A stretch of DNA of 64,000 nucleotides from CAXBDP01 sp963974465 (GCA_049340005.1 JBMPIY010000003.1), one strand, 5' to 3'; shown: positions 34,174-43,977, counted from the first letter of the stretch. Notes: generated from the letters alone by a model not told the origin. Numbers and translations: made by a program.

Positions 34174-35058
34174 ATGCCATCTGCGTCTCAAACATATTTT
34201 TCTATAATTGTGCCTGCCTACAATCGAGCCGATACGATTATGAAAACCATCGACTCGCTATTGGGGCAAACATACCCGTATTTCGAGGTTATCATTGCAG
34301 ACGATGGCTCAAGCGATCATACAGCTGAGCTTTTTCAGGTGGTGGAAGATGATCGAATTCGCTATTTCTACCAAGAAAATGCGGGCGTATCAGCCGCTCG
34401 GAATTTCGGTGCATCGAAATCCCAGTATGATTGGCTTACATTTTTGGATAGTGATGATACCGTGAGTCCTCATTGGCTAGCTGATTTTGCGAAGGAAATT
34501 GAAACCAGCAAAGTAGATATCATTTTCTGTGGAATGCGCCAAATCAACAAAAAATTCGAGGTGAATAAAGTAGTAGATCCGCTAGATCCTTATAAAGATG
34601 GACAAACCAAAGGCTTGTATAATGCAGGCACCTTTGCCCTGAAAAAAAGTGTTTTCGATACAGTAGAAGGATATGATAGTCAAATACGTTTTGGCGAAAA
34701 TACCGAACTATCAATTCGACTAAAGCAGCTTAACCTTTCCGCCGCATACATTTCCAGCCCCAACCTTACCTACGAGGTGGCTGAAGCGGGAGGAGCCCGC
34801 AACCTCGCCAATGTAATCGAATCCAACCTTTATACTTTGCAAAAGCATAAGAGTTATTTCGACAATATTCCAAGGGTAAAGCAACTTTACTTGCAAACAA
34901 CAGCCATTGCTCAAATAAGAATGGGGCGAATAAAGGACGGAAGAACAAACCTATGGAAAGCCTATTTTGCAAAGCCGAGCAATGGAAAAAGCTTTTTGAG
35001 GGCAATCCTGGCAAGTATTCCTACATTAGCAAAGCAAATATGGAAGCCAAATTTTTAA
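34174..35058 (+). CDS. Glycosyltransferase family 2
   Basis: A 294-residue GT-A enzyme with 'YFSIIVPAYNRADTIMKTI', 'VIIADDGSSDHTAELF', the DxD-type 'TFLDSDDTVSP' and the acceptor/catalytic region 'RFGENTELSIRLKQ'. It overlaps nothing, with 5-base spacing to the gene upstream. The donor and acceptor sugars cannot be deduced. Probably acts in the same lipopolysaccharide/exopolysaccharide pathway as its neighbours. Confidence 0.92.
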   Translation: MPSASQTYFSIIVPAYNRADTIMKTIDSLLGQTYPYFEVIIADDGSSDHTAELFQVVEDDRIRYFYQENAGVSAARNFGASKSQYDWLTFLDSDDTVSPHWLADFAKEIETSKVDIIFCGMRQINKKFEVNKVVDPLDPYKDGQTKGLYNAGTFALKKSVFDTVEGYDSQIRFGENTELSIRLKQLNLSAAYISSPNLTYEVAEAGGARNLANVIESNLYTLQKHKSYFDNIPRVKQLYLQTTAIAQIRMGRIKDGRTNLWKAYFAKPSNGKSFLRAILASIPTLAKQIWKPNF

Positions 35059-35088
35059 TTTCAATTTCATCTACCTGTATTCAATAAT

Positions 35089-36003
35089 TTGAAATACGCA
35101 GCTTTCATAATGACCTACAAGCGGGAGGAAATCCTGCAGAAAACTATTGAGAAATTGCTTGCTCAAAGTTTCCCTCCAAGCAAAATTCTCATTGTAGATA
35201 ATGATCCGGATTGCTCGGCCAAGCTTGTTTGGCAGCAATTGGCCAATCTACAAATTGCCTATCATTCGGTGGGTTATAATTCCGGCCCGGCAGGTGCTGC
35301 ATTTCATGGGTTGAACATTCTATTCAAAGAAGGCTGGGAATGGGTACTTTGGATGGACGATGACGATCCGCCTGTATTTAAGGACAGCATGGAGGAGTTA
35401 TTCAACATTCCACAGCAATACTCCGAACCAACAAAAATCGGAATGCTGGGAGCTGTGGGCGTGTTATTCGATGCGGCACAAGCAAAAACTATCCGTTTAT
35501 CCGATGATCAGCTTCAGGGAATTATTGAAGTAGATAATATAGCAGGATCGCAATTACCATTGATTCATCGCCGAGTGTGGGAAGCAGGCATTTTGCCTAG
35601 TCCAGAGTTATTTTTTGGCTTCGAGGAGTTAGACTTTAGCTTGGCTATTAAACGAGCCGGATTCAATATTTTAGTTTCGGGAGAAAATCTCCATCGCCAC
35701 CGCGAATATGCCAATCGCTTGAATTTCAGCAGAGGGTTATATGCCAAAAAAGACATCCAAAAACTGTGGCGCGAATATTACACATTGAGAAATCTCATCC
35801 ACATTCTGATCAAAAAAGAAAAAAATTGGCTGGGTGTTTTCCGTCTTTGGTTTAAAGGAATTTTTAAATCAATCTATGGATTTCGATATGGCTTTGCCTA
35901 CGGTTGGCGTAATCTTCAGTACCTTCATCTTGGCTTTTGGCATGGCTTCACTGGAAAGCTTGGCAACACTATAATGCCTCCAAACTCAAATAGCAAGAAA
36001 TGA
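35089..36003 (+). CDS. Glycosyltransferase family 2 (rhamnosyl/galactofuranosyl-like)
   Basis: A 304-residue GT-A enzyme. The start is a TTG at 35,089 ('KYAAFIMTYKREEIL'); the first ATG, 35,110, would cut into the first beta strand. Motifs: 'ILIVDNDPDCS', the acidic 'WVLWMDDDDPPV' and 'FFGFEELDFSLAIKRAG', like GlfT2/rhamnosyltransferase-type members. Its stop overlaps the ATG of the next gene by four bases (ATGA), so translation is coupled. Confidence 0.88.
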   Translation: MKYAAFIMTYKREEILQKTIEKLLAQSFPPSKILIVDNDPDCSAKLVWQQLANLQIAYHSVGYNSGPAGAAFHGLNILFKEGWEWVLWMDDDDPPVFKDSMEELFNIPQQYSEPTKIGMLGAVGVLFDAAQAKTIRLSDDQLQGIIEVDNIAGSQLPLIHRRVWEAGILPSPELFFGFEELDFSLAIKRAGFNILVSGENLHRHREYANRLNFSRGLYAKKDIQKLWREYYTLRNLIHILIKKEKNWLGVFRLWFKGIFKSIYGFRYGFAYGWRNLQYLHLGFWHGFTGKLGNTIMPPNSNSKK

Positions 36004-37118
36004 AAGTCCTATTCACCATGGATGCGCTAATCAATGCCGGTACCGAGCGAAGTGTGCTGGATCTGGCAAAGCATTTCTCTTCTGATGTAGAAGTGCATTT
36101 GGCTTATTTCTACCCTCGCCATGATTTAAAAGTCGATTATGAAGAAGTTGGTATTCAGCTACATTTTATGGATTTGCCAGGCAAATATTCCTTTATCCAA
36201 GGCATCAGCAAGCTCAATCGACTAATCAAAAAAGAGAAACCACAGTTGATTGTTTCTTCCCTAATGCGAGCAAATTTGATCAGCAGAATTGCAGCAAAAA
36301 TAAATGGCGTTCCAATAATCGGCACCTTTGTAAACGATAGCTATGGCGAATTGCGGATCGCTGAACACAAACAAAAATCATATTGGAAGTTTAAGGTCTT
36401 CTGGTGGCTCGATAAGTGGACTTCGGGAATTCCGGTAAGCTATGTCGCCAATGCCCAAAGTATTGCCAAAAGTAATTCTCAAGCCTTAGGCATTCACCCG
36501 AGTAAAGTGAAAGTAATTTATCGCGGGAGGGAAATAAGTAATTTTCCACAATGGACGCCTCCTGATTCGGAAGATAATTTCAACTTTACGGCCATTGGAA
36601 GATTATTGGAGCGAAAAGGCTATCGAGAATTGATTGATGCTTTCGCAAGAATAAATGCTGAGTACCCTCATACTCGATTGCATATATATGGCGAAGGCGC
36701 TTTTCGGAATAAACTAGAGAAGCAAATAAAAGCGGGAGAATTATCGAATGTGGTGCAATTGCATGGAGCAGTACCGAACGCTTGGAAAGAATTATACAAT
36801 TCGAATTGCTTTGTATTTCCTAGCTGGTACGAGGGCTTTAGCGGTGCATTGGTAGAAGCGATGATGGTAGGCTTACCCATTATTGCCTCAGATATTCCTA
36901 TGAATTTAGAAGCCATTGAACACGACAAAACTGCGCTAGTTCACCAAGTAAAAAACGTAGATGACCTCTATGCAAAAATGAAATTGGCCATTGGTGATTA
37001 TCCTGCAGTTTGCCAACTCGGCCAAACCTCCCGCTTTTTTGCTTTCCAGCAGTTTGATATCAAAAACATCGCAAAAGAATATGAAGCTGAATTGAAAAAA
37101 TTTGCGCTTTATAAATAG
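36000..37118 (+). CDS. Glycosyltransferase family 4 (GT-B fold)
   Basis: A 372-residue enzyme: N-terminal acceptor domain ('LINAGTERSVLDLAKHF') and C-terminal nucleotide-sugar domain with 'FTAIGRLLERKGYRELIDAF' and the E-x7-E region 'PSWYEGFSGALVEAMMVGLP'. It completes the four-gene cluster and is translationally coupled to the gene before it. No flippase or polymerase lies in this cluster, so it serves a pathway whose other parts are elsewhere. Confidence 0.92.
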   Translation: MKVLFTMDALINAGTERSVLDLAKHFSSDVEVHLAYFYPRHDLKVDYEEVGIQLHFMDLPGKYSFIQGISKLNRLIKKEKPQLIVSSLMRANLISRIAAKINGVPIIGTFVNDSYGELRIAEHKQKSYWKFKVFWWLDKWTSGIPVSYVANAQSIAKSNSQALGIHPSKVKVIYRGREISNFPQWTPPDSEDNFNFTAIGRLLERKGYRELIDAFARINAEYPHTRLHIYGEGAFRNKLEKQIKAGELSNVVQLHGAVPNAWKELYNSNCFVFPSWYEGFSGALVEAMMVGLPIIASDIPMNLEAIEHDKTALVHQVKNVDDLYAKMKLAIGDYPAVCQLGQTSRFFAFQQFDIKNIAKEYEAELKKFALYK

Positions 37119-37370
37119 AATTTTCTACAAACCAACTAACTGCACTCTGATTACGTAAGAATTTTTGCTTAGTATTTAGAATACATCAAGTGCAGATTAT
37201 CTTTCGATTATCAATTTGTAATAAAACTTAAGATTAGATGAATAATCCAAATTTTATTGCGAGTAATCTAGCTTAGGTTTTTTAATTAAGATGCATAACT
37301 CTATTTTAGCACAATTTTTCAAAGCAGGCATTCAATCAGCCTTATTAATAAGGCCAAAACAGATCAAATT

Positions 37371-37757
37371 ATGAGTCAGGAAGAAAAAACAAGGTATACC
37401 GCAGAGGAATTAAAAGAGTTTGACCAAATAATTTCATCCAAACTCGAAGCTGCAAAGTCGGAGCTCAAATCACTGAAGGAATCTCTGAGTCGAAAAAACG
37501 ATCCAGGAACGGACAATACTGCCGGCCAAGTGAAACCGCTTGAAGATGGTGCAGATACCATGGAGAAAGAAAGCATTACACAGCTTGCCGCTCGTCAACA
37601 AAAGTTCATTAACCAATTGGAAAACGCAGCTATTCGCATCAAAAATGGCACTTACGGTGTATGTATCGATACCGGCAAATTGATTCCAAAGGAGCGCTTG
37701 AGAGCCGTACCACATACGATGCATTCCATTGAGGCCAAACTAAAGAAGACTCAGTAA
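37371..37757 (+). CDS. DksA/TraR family protein without zinc-finger cysteines
   Basis: A 128-residue protein: N-terminal coiled coil (about 10-45 and 65-95) and C-terminal 'IKNGTYGVCIDTGKLIPKERLRAVP', the DksA/TraR finger region. Of the four zinc cysteines only one remains, as is usual in the Bacteroidota version. Family members enter the secondary channel of RNA polymerase. The stop abuts the TTG start of scpB, so they are cotranscribed with no gap. Confidence 0.88.
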   Translation: MSQEEKTRYTAEELKEFDQIISSKLEAAKSELKSLKESLSRKNDPGTDNTAGQVKPLEDGADTMEKESITQLAARQQKFINQLENAAIRIKNGTYGVCIDTGKLIPKERLRAVPHTMHSIEAKLKKTQ

Positions 37758-38318
37758 TTGGATTTTCTTTCCCGGCACATAGAAGCATTGATATTTTGCT
37801 CTGCCAAGCCAATCGGTTTGGCAGAATTAAAAGCTTGTATGGAAGAAATGTTTGCTGCAGAATTACAAAATTCGGCAATTGAAGGCGCTTTGAATGAGCT
37901 ACTTCAAAAATACGAAGCTGATGAATACGCATTTGCTTTGTACAAAACGGGAGGTGGCTATCAGTTTTTGACCAAACCAGCCTACCAAAGTTCCATTGGC
38001 ATATTGCTCAAGCAACAGAGCAAAAAAAGACTTTCGGCATCGGCGCTCGAAACCCTCTCTATAGTGGCTTATAAGCAGCCAGTTACCAAAACAGAGATGG
38101 AACAAATACGTGGTGTCAATTGCGATTACACTATCCAAAAACTCCTCGAAAAAGAATTAGTAGAAATAAAGGGAAAAGCTGAAACTATTGGCCGACCTTT
38201 GTTGTATGGTACTACTGAGAAATTTATGGAGTACTTCGGTATTAACTCCTTAAAAGACCTTCCTACATTGAAAGACATCTCTGAAGAAGAAAATAGCATA
38301 GGAGAAGGACAAGAATAA
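37758..38318 (+). CDS. scpB: Segregation and condensation protein B
   Basis: A 186-residue winged-helix protein: 'LSRHIEALIFCSAKPI' at the N-terminus and the ScpB signature 'SALETLSIVAYKQPVTKTEMEQIRGVN' near residues 95-121. It works with SMC and ScpA in chromosome condensation. The start is TTG at 37,758, the base right after the dksA-like stop; no ATG is available before a conserved helix. The pseudouridine synthase gene follows 26 bases later, a common Gram-positive and Bacteroidota order (scpB-rluB). Confidence 0.93.
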   Translation: MDFLSRHIEALIFCSAKPIGLAELKACMEEMFAAELQNSAIEGALNELLQKYEADEYAFALYKTGGGYQFLTKPAYQSSIGILLKQQSKKRLSASALETLSIVAYKQPVTKTEMEQIRGVNCDYTIQKLLEKELVEIKGKAETIGRPLLYGTTEKFMEYFGINSLKDLPTLKDISEEENSIGEGQE

Positions 38319-38344
38319 CAATAAGCCCAAAACGGGCCACAATT

Positions 38345-40213
38345 ATGAATAAAAGGGAAAACCCAAGGAAATCGAACGCCGGGAGGGCGTCAGATTCCAA
38401 CCAAAGATCCAATTCACCATCATCTTACGGAAAAAGCTACGGAAACAAGCCAGAGAGAAAATCATCTTATGGCAACGAACGTGGTGGAAATGAAGGCTCC
38501 AGTTCTGGAGGTTTCAGAAAAGATAATGAAAGAGGTGGCCGTTCAAGCGGCGCTGGTGGAGGAAAAAGAATCAACTTTCAAGAGAGAGACAAGAGATCGG
38601 ATAGCCGTCGTGATGACAATAGGGCGGGAGGATTTGGCAATTCAAGGCCAGACAACCGTGGCGAAGGCAGGTCATCTTCAGGTAGTTCATTTGGCAATAG
38701 AGACAATAGAAGTTTCGATGGCGACAAAAGACCTGCAAGGAATTTTGGAGACAGACCAAACCCAAGAAGAGACGACAATCGCTCAGGCGACTTCCGAAAA
38801 TCTGACGACAATAGAAGCGGAGAACGCTCTTATGGAAAAAGCTATGGTAATAGCGACTCTAGAGGAGGAGGCGATCGCAAATACGATAATAAAAGAAGCG
38901 GCAGTGGATTCGGTAGACGCGATGGTGACAGCCGTTCAGGCGGTGATGACAGAAGAGAAGGAGGCAGACCTTCCGGTGGAGGATTCAGCAGACGTGATGG
39001 CGACAGCCGTTCTGGTGGCGATGAAAGAAGAAGTGGAAGCAGACCGTACAGTGGTGGTGGATTCGCAAGACGTGATGGTGATAACCGCTCAGGTGGCGAC
39101 GAAAGAAGAAATGATAGCAGACCTGCTGGCGGTGGATTCGGCAGACGCGACAATGACGACCGATCAAATAGTAGAGAAAGATCAACGGGTGATGGCTCAA
39201 GAAGTCGATTCGAAAAACGTGATGGCGAAGGTCGTTCAAGTGGAGAAAGATCGAACTACTCTAGCGAAAGAAGATCTTCAGACAGCAGATCTGGTGAAAG
39301 AGGAAGTTCATTTAATCGCAGAGATAATGAAGATAGACGCGACTCACGTCGTGACAGCAAACCATCATTCGGCACCAAGCGCTCTTATGGCAAACCCGAC
39401 AATAAGCCTGGTAAACGCTCAAGTTTTGGTGGCTATGCCGGCAAAGGCCGAGCCGTTCCGCCGGATTATGAATTAAGAGATTTAAAGAAACATTCAGATA
39501 CGGATGTAATTCGCCTAAACAAGTATATTTCCAATGCTGGTATTTGCTCTAGAAGAGAAGCTGATAAACACATTGAGCATGGAATGATAAGCGTAAATGG
39601 CAAAGTGGTAACAGAACTTGGCTATAAAGTACAGCGAGGTGATACGGTGAAAATGGGTAGCAAGCTATTGAAACCTGAGCCAAATGTATATGTACTTTTA
39701 AACAAGCCAAAAGACTTTATCACCACTACTGAGGATCCTCAAGAACGCAAAACAGTAATGACCCTTGTGGCCAATGCTTGCCAAGAGAGAATCTATCCTG
39801 TAGGCCGTTTAGATCGTAATACAACTGGCTTATTGCTATTTACTAATGATGGAGAACTTGCAGAAAAGCTTGCTCACCCTTCTAATAGCATGAAAAAAAT
39901 CTACCAGGTATCATTGGATAGACCATTGAGCAAAGATGATTTTGAGAAAATCGCCAAAGGGCTAAGATTAGAGGATGGCGTAGCCAAAGTTGACGATCTT
40001 GCTTTTGTATCAGATGATAAAACAGTAGTAGGCATAGAAATACATAGTGGTAGAAATAGAATCGTAAGACGAATTTTTGAACATGTAGGCTACAAAGTAA
40101 TGTACCTAGATAGAGTTATGTATGCCGGCCTCACCAAAAAAGATCTACCAAGAGGAACTTGGCGATATTTGGATGAAAAAGAAGTAGTGCAATTAAAGCA
40201 CATGAAAAACTAA
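38345..40213 (+). CDS. RluB/RsuA family pseudouridine synthase with long disordered N-terminus
   Basis: A 622-residue protein. Residues 1 to about 375 are low-complexity, rich in R, G, S, D, N, with near-identical 25-26-residue repeats. Residues ~390-450 form an S4 RNA-binding domain ('LNKYISNAGICSRREADKHIEHG') and ~455-620 the catalytic domain with 'YPVGRLDRNTTGLLLFTNDGE' (catalytic Asp). The enzyme makes a pseudouridine in rRNA. The tail may help RNA binding or phase separation (inference). It sits after scpB in the same operon and ends at a terminator. Confidence 0.92.
   Translation: MNKRENPRKSNAGRASDSNQRSNSPSSYGKSYGNKPERKSSYGNERGGNEGSSSGGFRKDNERGGRSSGAGGGKRINFQERDKRSDSRRDDNRAGGFGNSRPDNRGEGRSSSGSSFGNRDNRSFDGDKRPARNFGDRPNPRRDDNRSGDFRKSDDNRSGERSYGKSYGNSDSRGGGDRKYDNKRSGSGFGRRDGDSRSGGDDRREGGRPSGGGFSRRDGDSRSGGDERRSGSRPYSGGGFARRDGDNRSGGDERRNDSRPAGGGFGRRDNDDRSNSRERSTGDGSRSRFEKRDGEGRSSGERSNYSSERRSSDSRSGERGSSFNRRDNEDRRDSRRDSKPSFGTKRSYGKPDNKPGKRSSFGGYAGKGRAVPPDYELRDLKKHSDTDVIRLNKYISNAGICSRREADKHIEHGMISVNGKVVTELGYKVQRGDTVKMGSKLLKPEPNVYVLLNKPKDFITTTEDPQERKTVMTLVANACQERIYPVGRLDRNTTGLLLFTNDGELAEKLAHPSNSMKKIYQVSLDRPLSKDDFEKIAKGLRLEDGVAKVDDLAFVSDDKTVVGIEIHSGRNRIVRRIFEHVGYKVMYLDRVMYAGLTKKDLPRGTWRYLDEKEVVQLKHMKN
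38906..39208 (+). repeat. In-frame tandem repeat (~75-78 bp units)
   Basis: Four successive units inside the pseudouridine synthase gene, each starting GF(G/S/A)RRD and three containing 'RSGGD(D/E)RR'. Units are 25, 26 and 25 codons, and a diverged fourth follows. DNA identity between units is high, which suggests recent expansion. Confidence 0.8.
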
Positions 40214-40215
40214 GC

Positions 40216-40247
40216 AAAAGCCCTTCAGCAATGGAGGGCTTTTTTTT
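40216..40247 (+). terminator. Terminator after the scpB operon
   Basis: Stem AGCCCT/AGGGCT with a ten-base loop followed by eight T residues, just after the stop at 40,213. Confidence 0.85.
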
Positions 40248-40560
40248 GTGCAATTATCGGGATTAGCCTGCCTGCCTCTGGTAGGGATTTTTAGGATGGG
40301 TTTTTCAGGACGGGACATTTTATTCATAAAAAGTATCCTCTGTTAGAATAATCAGGGTCTTTTAATTTCCACTTCTTTCACATGCCAAACTGAAGCCGCT
40401 ATTATTTGTATTTATTGTTAACAAGTACCGACAATCATTTTCATTGCTCATTCGTATGAAATGTATACTTACTCTCAAACAATTATGGTATTGTTGGGTT
40501 AATAACTGACGTTCAACCTTGATCTTAAGGATACGATCAACGTGAATTACCCATAAATAA
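40248..40560. other. 313-bp gap without a supported feature
   Basis: No gene or repeat is visible. It must contain the promoter of the following exported protein gene. A partly symmetric TTGATCTTAAGGATACGATCAA-like segment lies near 40,520-40,541, too weak to call an operator. Confidence 0.35.
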
Positions 40561-41928
40561 ATGAGAAAATTCCCCCTTTTATTGATTCTGACATTCTTTT
40601 CCTTTAATCCTCCTGCAATTAGTCAAACATTAATTGATAATTCCAATCCTCCCAATAAACTCCGGGTATTTATCGATGGCTGTGAACAGAGAGATGGAGG
40701 CTGTGATATGGATTTTATTAGAACGGAAATTACGGCTGTTGACTTCTACAGGAATAATGAAGCGGCAGATGTCTTTCTCCTCATCAACAATAATAGATCT
40801 GGCGGGGGTGGACGACAATATCAACTAATTTTCATAGGTCAACAAAACCTTCATGCTGGAAGAACAGACACCCTCTATGTAAATAACAAACAGACGGATA
40901 CCGACTTTGAAGTGCGTGAAAAACTTACTCGGTTTATCAAACTAGGTTTAGCTCCCTTTGTTGCGAAGACCAAAGCAGGTGAAGGGATTAACATCAACAT
41001 GAAGACAGACCTTAGCGATCAGGAAGATATTGGACAAGAAAGCCTTGATCCATGGGACTACTGGGTTTTCAATGTTGGTAGTAATGCAAATTTTGAAATA
41101 GAGGAATTGAGCAGGCAAATCAATTTTGGTGGAGACATCAATATTAACCGTATCACGGATAAATGGAAAATTTCCATATCCGGGAGAATAAATGAAAGGC
41201 TGAGAACAACGATTCAAAAGGAACCAAGAGTTGATGAGAATGGAGATCCCGTTCTTGATGAAAACGGCAACCAGATCATCGATGAAATTGAGAATAATTT
41301 TGATGTATCAGAATTTGGATTTGGTCACCAGTTGGTAAAGTCCATTTCCCCACACTGGTCTTATGGATATGATATTGAAGGTCGTCAGAACACTCGCTTT
41401 AATTACAAGTTTCAATTCAGCTTCAGGCCAGCTTTAGAGTACAATTTTTTTCCGGAATCAGAGCAGAACTCTAGGTTTCTGCGAGTGAACTATGGGATTG
41501 AAGTCAGGAACAATAGTTATGTCGAGGAAACGATTTACGGTGAAGTTCAAGAAACCAGGGCTCTCCAAAGTCTGAGAGCCAGTCTAGGACTAAATCAACG
41601 ATGGGGTAACCTGCAAGTTGGATATCGTATGAGAAATTATCTAGATGATTTTAGTTTTTGGACCACTGGTTTGAGTGTAAGTGCAGAGGTTCGCGTGACA
41701 GGGAACTTTTCTTTTTTTGTAAGAGCAGAAGGCAACTACGTAAAGGACCAAATTTACCTGGCATCAGGAGATTTCACCGAACAGGATATTTTGAGCGGGA
41801 GAGTAACCCTACCCTCAGCATATACCATCGATACCAGGTTTGGGTTTAATTACCGGTTTGGTTCCAATCTCAATAACTTCGTGAATCAACGATTTTTTGG
41901 AAGGGCCAATTTTGTTGGAAATGATTAA
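40561..41928 (+). CDS. Exported beta-rich protein, probably outer membrane
   Basis: A 455-residue protein with signal peptide (1-21). The first ~150 mature residues contain the paired cysteines 'DGCEQRDGGCDMDFIRTE'. From ~170 on, alternating polar/hydrophobic strands ending with aromatic residues ('WKISISGRINERL', 'RFNYKFQFSFRPALEYNFF', 'DTRFGFNYRFG') suggest a beta-barrel. An acidic repeat 'DENGDPVLDENGNQIIDE' lies in a probable loop and may bind calcium. I recognise no named family. Confidence 0.75.
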   Translation: MRKFPLLLILTFFSFNPPAISQTLIDNSNPPNKLRVFIDGCEQRDGGCDMDFIRTEITAVDFYRNNEAADVFLLINNNRSGGGGRQYQLIFIGQQNLHAGRTDTLYVNNKQTDTDFEVREKLTRFIKLGLAPFVAKTKAGEGININMKTDLSDQEDIGQESLDPWDYWVFNVGSNANFEIEELSRQINFGGDININRITDKWKISISGRINERLRTTIQKEPRVDENGDPVLDENGNQIIDEIENNFDVSEFGFGHQLVKSISPHWSYGYDIEGRQNTRFNYKFQFSFRPALEYNFFPESEQNSRFLRVNYGIEVRNNSYVEETIYGEVQETRALQSLRASLGLNQRWGNLQVGYRMRNYLDDFSFWTTGLSVSAEVRVTGNFSFFVRAEGNYVKDQIYLASGDFTEQDILSGRVTLPSAYTIDTRFGFNYRFGSNLNNFVNQRFFGRANFVGND

Positions 41929-42046
41929 CGTATCATTCTTGGGGATCATAGGGTTAAACAAATTGAAATGCTAAACGAATTATAACTGGAAAATATTCAT
42001 TTAGATTCCGTTTGCAAAGAGTGCTTTTACCAACTCAAACAGAAAA

Positions 42047-42128
42047 ATCACGGTTCAGACAAAAAAAATGGGTCAATATAGATTTGAGTCCGCTTTTGCA
42101 ATAGCTTGATGGTTGTCTGAACTGTGGT
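42047..42128. repeat. Inverted repeat in the gap 41,929-42,242
   Basis: The arms ATCACGGTTCAGACAA (42,047-42,062) and TTGTCTGAACTGTGGT (42,113-42,128) pair at 14 of 16 positions around a 50-base loop, itself containing the shorter pair ACTCAAA/TTTGAGT just outside/inside. It may be a small mobile-element remnant or a structured leader. The rest of the 314-bp gap shows nothing. Confidence 0.5.
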
Positions 42129-42242
42129 TATAAATTTTGCTTAAATAAGAATTCCTATTGGTAAATTGCTTAAGAAAAATTCAACTATTCTAAATTGGTA
42201 GTTTATTGGACATCATTATTTTTAAGCAATAAATTCTAAAAT

Positions 42243-43397
42243 GTGAAATATTCTATTCTTCTATGCCTGCTTTGTTTCATAGCTTGTAGTAGCGATAACC
42301 AACAATTAGAAAACTCCCCCAAATATGAATTTGTCCTAGTGGACTCCATTCAAATAAATATTCCCATCGAACCACACTTTGTGGAACAAAAACCTTCCAA
42401 TGATAAAGTTCTTCTCTTCTCAAGGTTCAATTCCACATTTTATGTCATAGATAAACAAGGAAATGCTCTCCTTGAACTTAAGAGAGTTGGAGAGGGTCCT
42501 GGTTATTTTAATAGTTCCGTTTATCAAGCTGGCTTACATAATGAGCATTTGGTTATACAAGATCTAAAGAAAATTTATACCTATGATCTAGAAGGACAAT
42601 TTGTCAAAGATCAATCCTATCGACCTACCCACTACTATACAAGTGGAGGAAACATTGGCAATGGACTTAAGTTTCTGCAGGATAGTTTGATTATATATCG
42701 TCTAGGTTTTAGAGGAGTTGTTACCTTCAGCCCTAACAAGGTGGCTACTATCGATACTATCAAGACAGTTGAAATCATCAATGCGAATAATGGGCAAATC
42801 TATGATTCCCTTTTGGCTATTCGTTTTGAAAAGGAATCCATCTATAAACAAGGCTTAATCTATCCCACTTTTCGGCCCTCAATTGAGCTTTCTACAAAAA
42901 ATACTTTGCTGATTGCCTATCCAAATGAAGAACTATTGTATGAGTATGTAATAACAAATAATCGACTTGAACTAAAGAAAAAAATTGAATTTAAACTTGA
43001 TCAATTTAAGTCGCCAAGAGGCCTAAAAGAAGAAGACATGATAGGACCAATTGATCCAAATCTTAATAACAATGCTAGGCTTAACAGCATTATTAGAACC
43101 ATATTTACCACAGAGAATGATGAAGTATTAATACTTTATACAACCGGGATACCAGATAAATATGCTTCAGAAGAGGCTTTAGGTGAATATACCAAAGAAT
43201 CAAAACTCCTTGGAGGCATTATTAAGGATGGGAAGCTAATTTCATCCGGTATTGAAATCCCAAATAATGGTTTTGAATATATGAACGTCCAACAGATAAT
43301 CTACTGGGGCGATAATCAATGGGCTTTTCTTCAGGACAATGAAATAGAGCTCGATTACTACCGACTTTATATCTATGAGCTATTGCCAGTGAACTAA
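42243..43397 (+). CDS. Lipoprotein with 6-bladed beta-propeller-like fold
   Basis: A 384-residue protein with lipoprotein signal (CFIAC, Cys15). The start is GTG at 42,243, since the nearby ATG at 42,241 runs into a stop. Repeated strand patterns such as 'FYVIDKQGNALLELKRVGEGPGYF' and 'IYTYDLEGQFVKDQSYRP' are those of the Bacteroidota 6-bladed propeller lipoproteins (NHL/DUF4221-like). Role unknown; usually surface or periplasmic. It stands alone between two gaps. Confidence 0.8.
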   Translation: MKYSILLCLLCFIACSSDNQQLENSPKYEFVLVDSIQINIPIEPHFVEQKPSNDKVLLFSRFNSTFYVIDKQGNALLELKRVGEGPGYFNSSVYQAGLHNEHLVIQDLKKIYTYDLEGQFVKDQSYRPTHYYTSGGNIGNGLKFLQDSLIIYRLGFRGVVTFSPNKVATIDTIKTVEIINANNGQIYDSLLAIRFEKESIYKQGLIYPTFRPSIELSTKNTLLIAYPNEELLYEYVITNNRLELKKKIEFKLDQFKSPRGLKEEDMIGPIDPNLNNNARLNSIIRTIFTTENDEVLILYTTGIPDKYASEEALGEYTKESKLLGGIIKDGKLISSGIEIPNNGFEYMNVQQIIYWGDNQWAFLQDNEIELDYYRLYIYELLPVN

Positions 43398-43525
43398 TCG
43401 AAATCTTTAATGATAAGAATAATAATTTTGGCAAATGGTCAATAAATAGCAGAGATCATTTTAAAAATGATTTATACCTATCCAAATCTTTTCAATACTA
43501 TAGAGCATTCGAAACCAAACAAAGA

Positions 43526-43555
43526 CCCTTCAGCAACGAAGGGCTTATTTTCTTC
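43526..43555 (+). terminator. Probable terminator
   Basis: Stem CCCTTC/GAAGGG with a six-base loop followed by CTTATTTTCTT, ~130 bases after the propeller gene stop. Confidence 0.5.
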
Positions 43556-43703
43556 TACCAAAAAACACTAAACTCTCCGTTTAATTTTATTACTCTGCAT
43601 GCATACTATTTTGTATATTTGCTTTGAATGAAAACAGATGCAAGGCAATTAGAATACATATTAGGGCAAAAAAAAGAAGCCCAACCGAAAGGTCAGGCTT
43701 CTG

Positions 43704-43776
43704 TGGTGATGAGTGGATTCGAACCACCGACTCACGGATTTTCAGTCCGATGCTCTACCAACTGAGCTACATCACC
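43704..43776 (-). tRNA. tRNA-Phe (GAA)
   Basis: A 73-nt cloverleaf: acceptor GGTGATG/CATCACC, anticodon GAA in ACTGAAAAT, T-loop GGTTCGAATCC. CCA is not encoded. The rest of 43,398-43,977 has no other gene. Confidence 0.95.
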
Positions 43777-43977
43777 GAAATGAGAGTGCAAATGTATACA
43801 AAAAACCAAATGGCGCAAAAGATTTTGAAGAAAAAGCAATTATTTAGTACTTCGTCAAAAATAGCTGACGCATTTTGCCCTTCCCTTCGATGGAATTCCA
43901 TTATTTTGTTTGAAAATGTCTTCTCAAATTGGCTTGGCTCTGAAAACATTTACCCTACACAAGAAAATTAACCTATT

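Noticed and set aside
38469..39476. A 335-codon open frame overlapping the pseudouridine synthase in another phase
   Set aside because: It is a shadow of the low-complexity, repeat-rich N-terminus: the composition is biased, there is no homology by eye, and it ends where the ordered domain begins.
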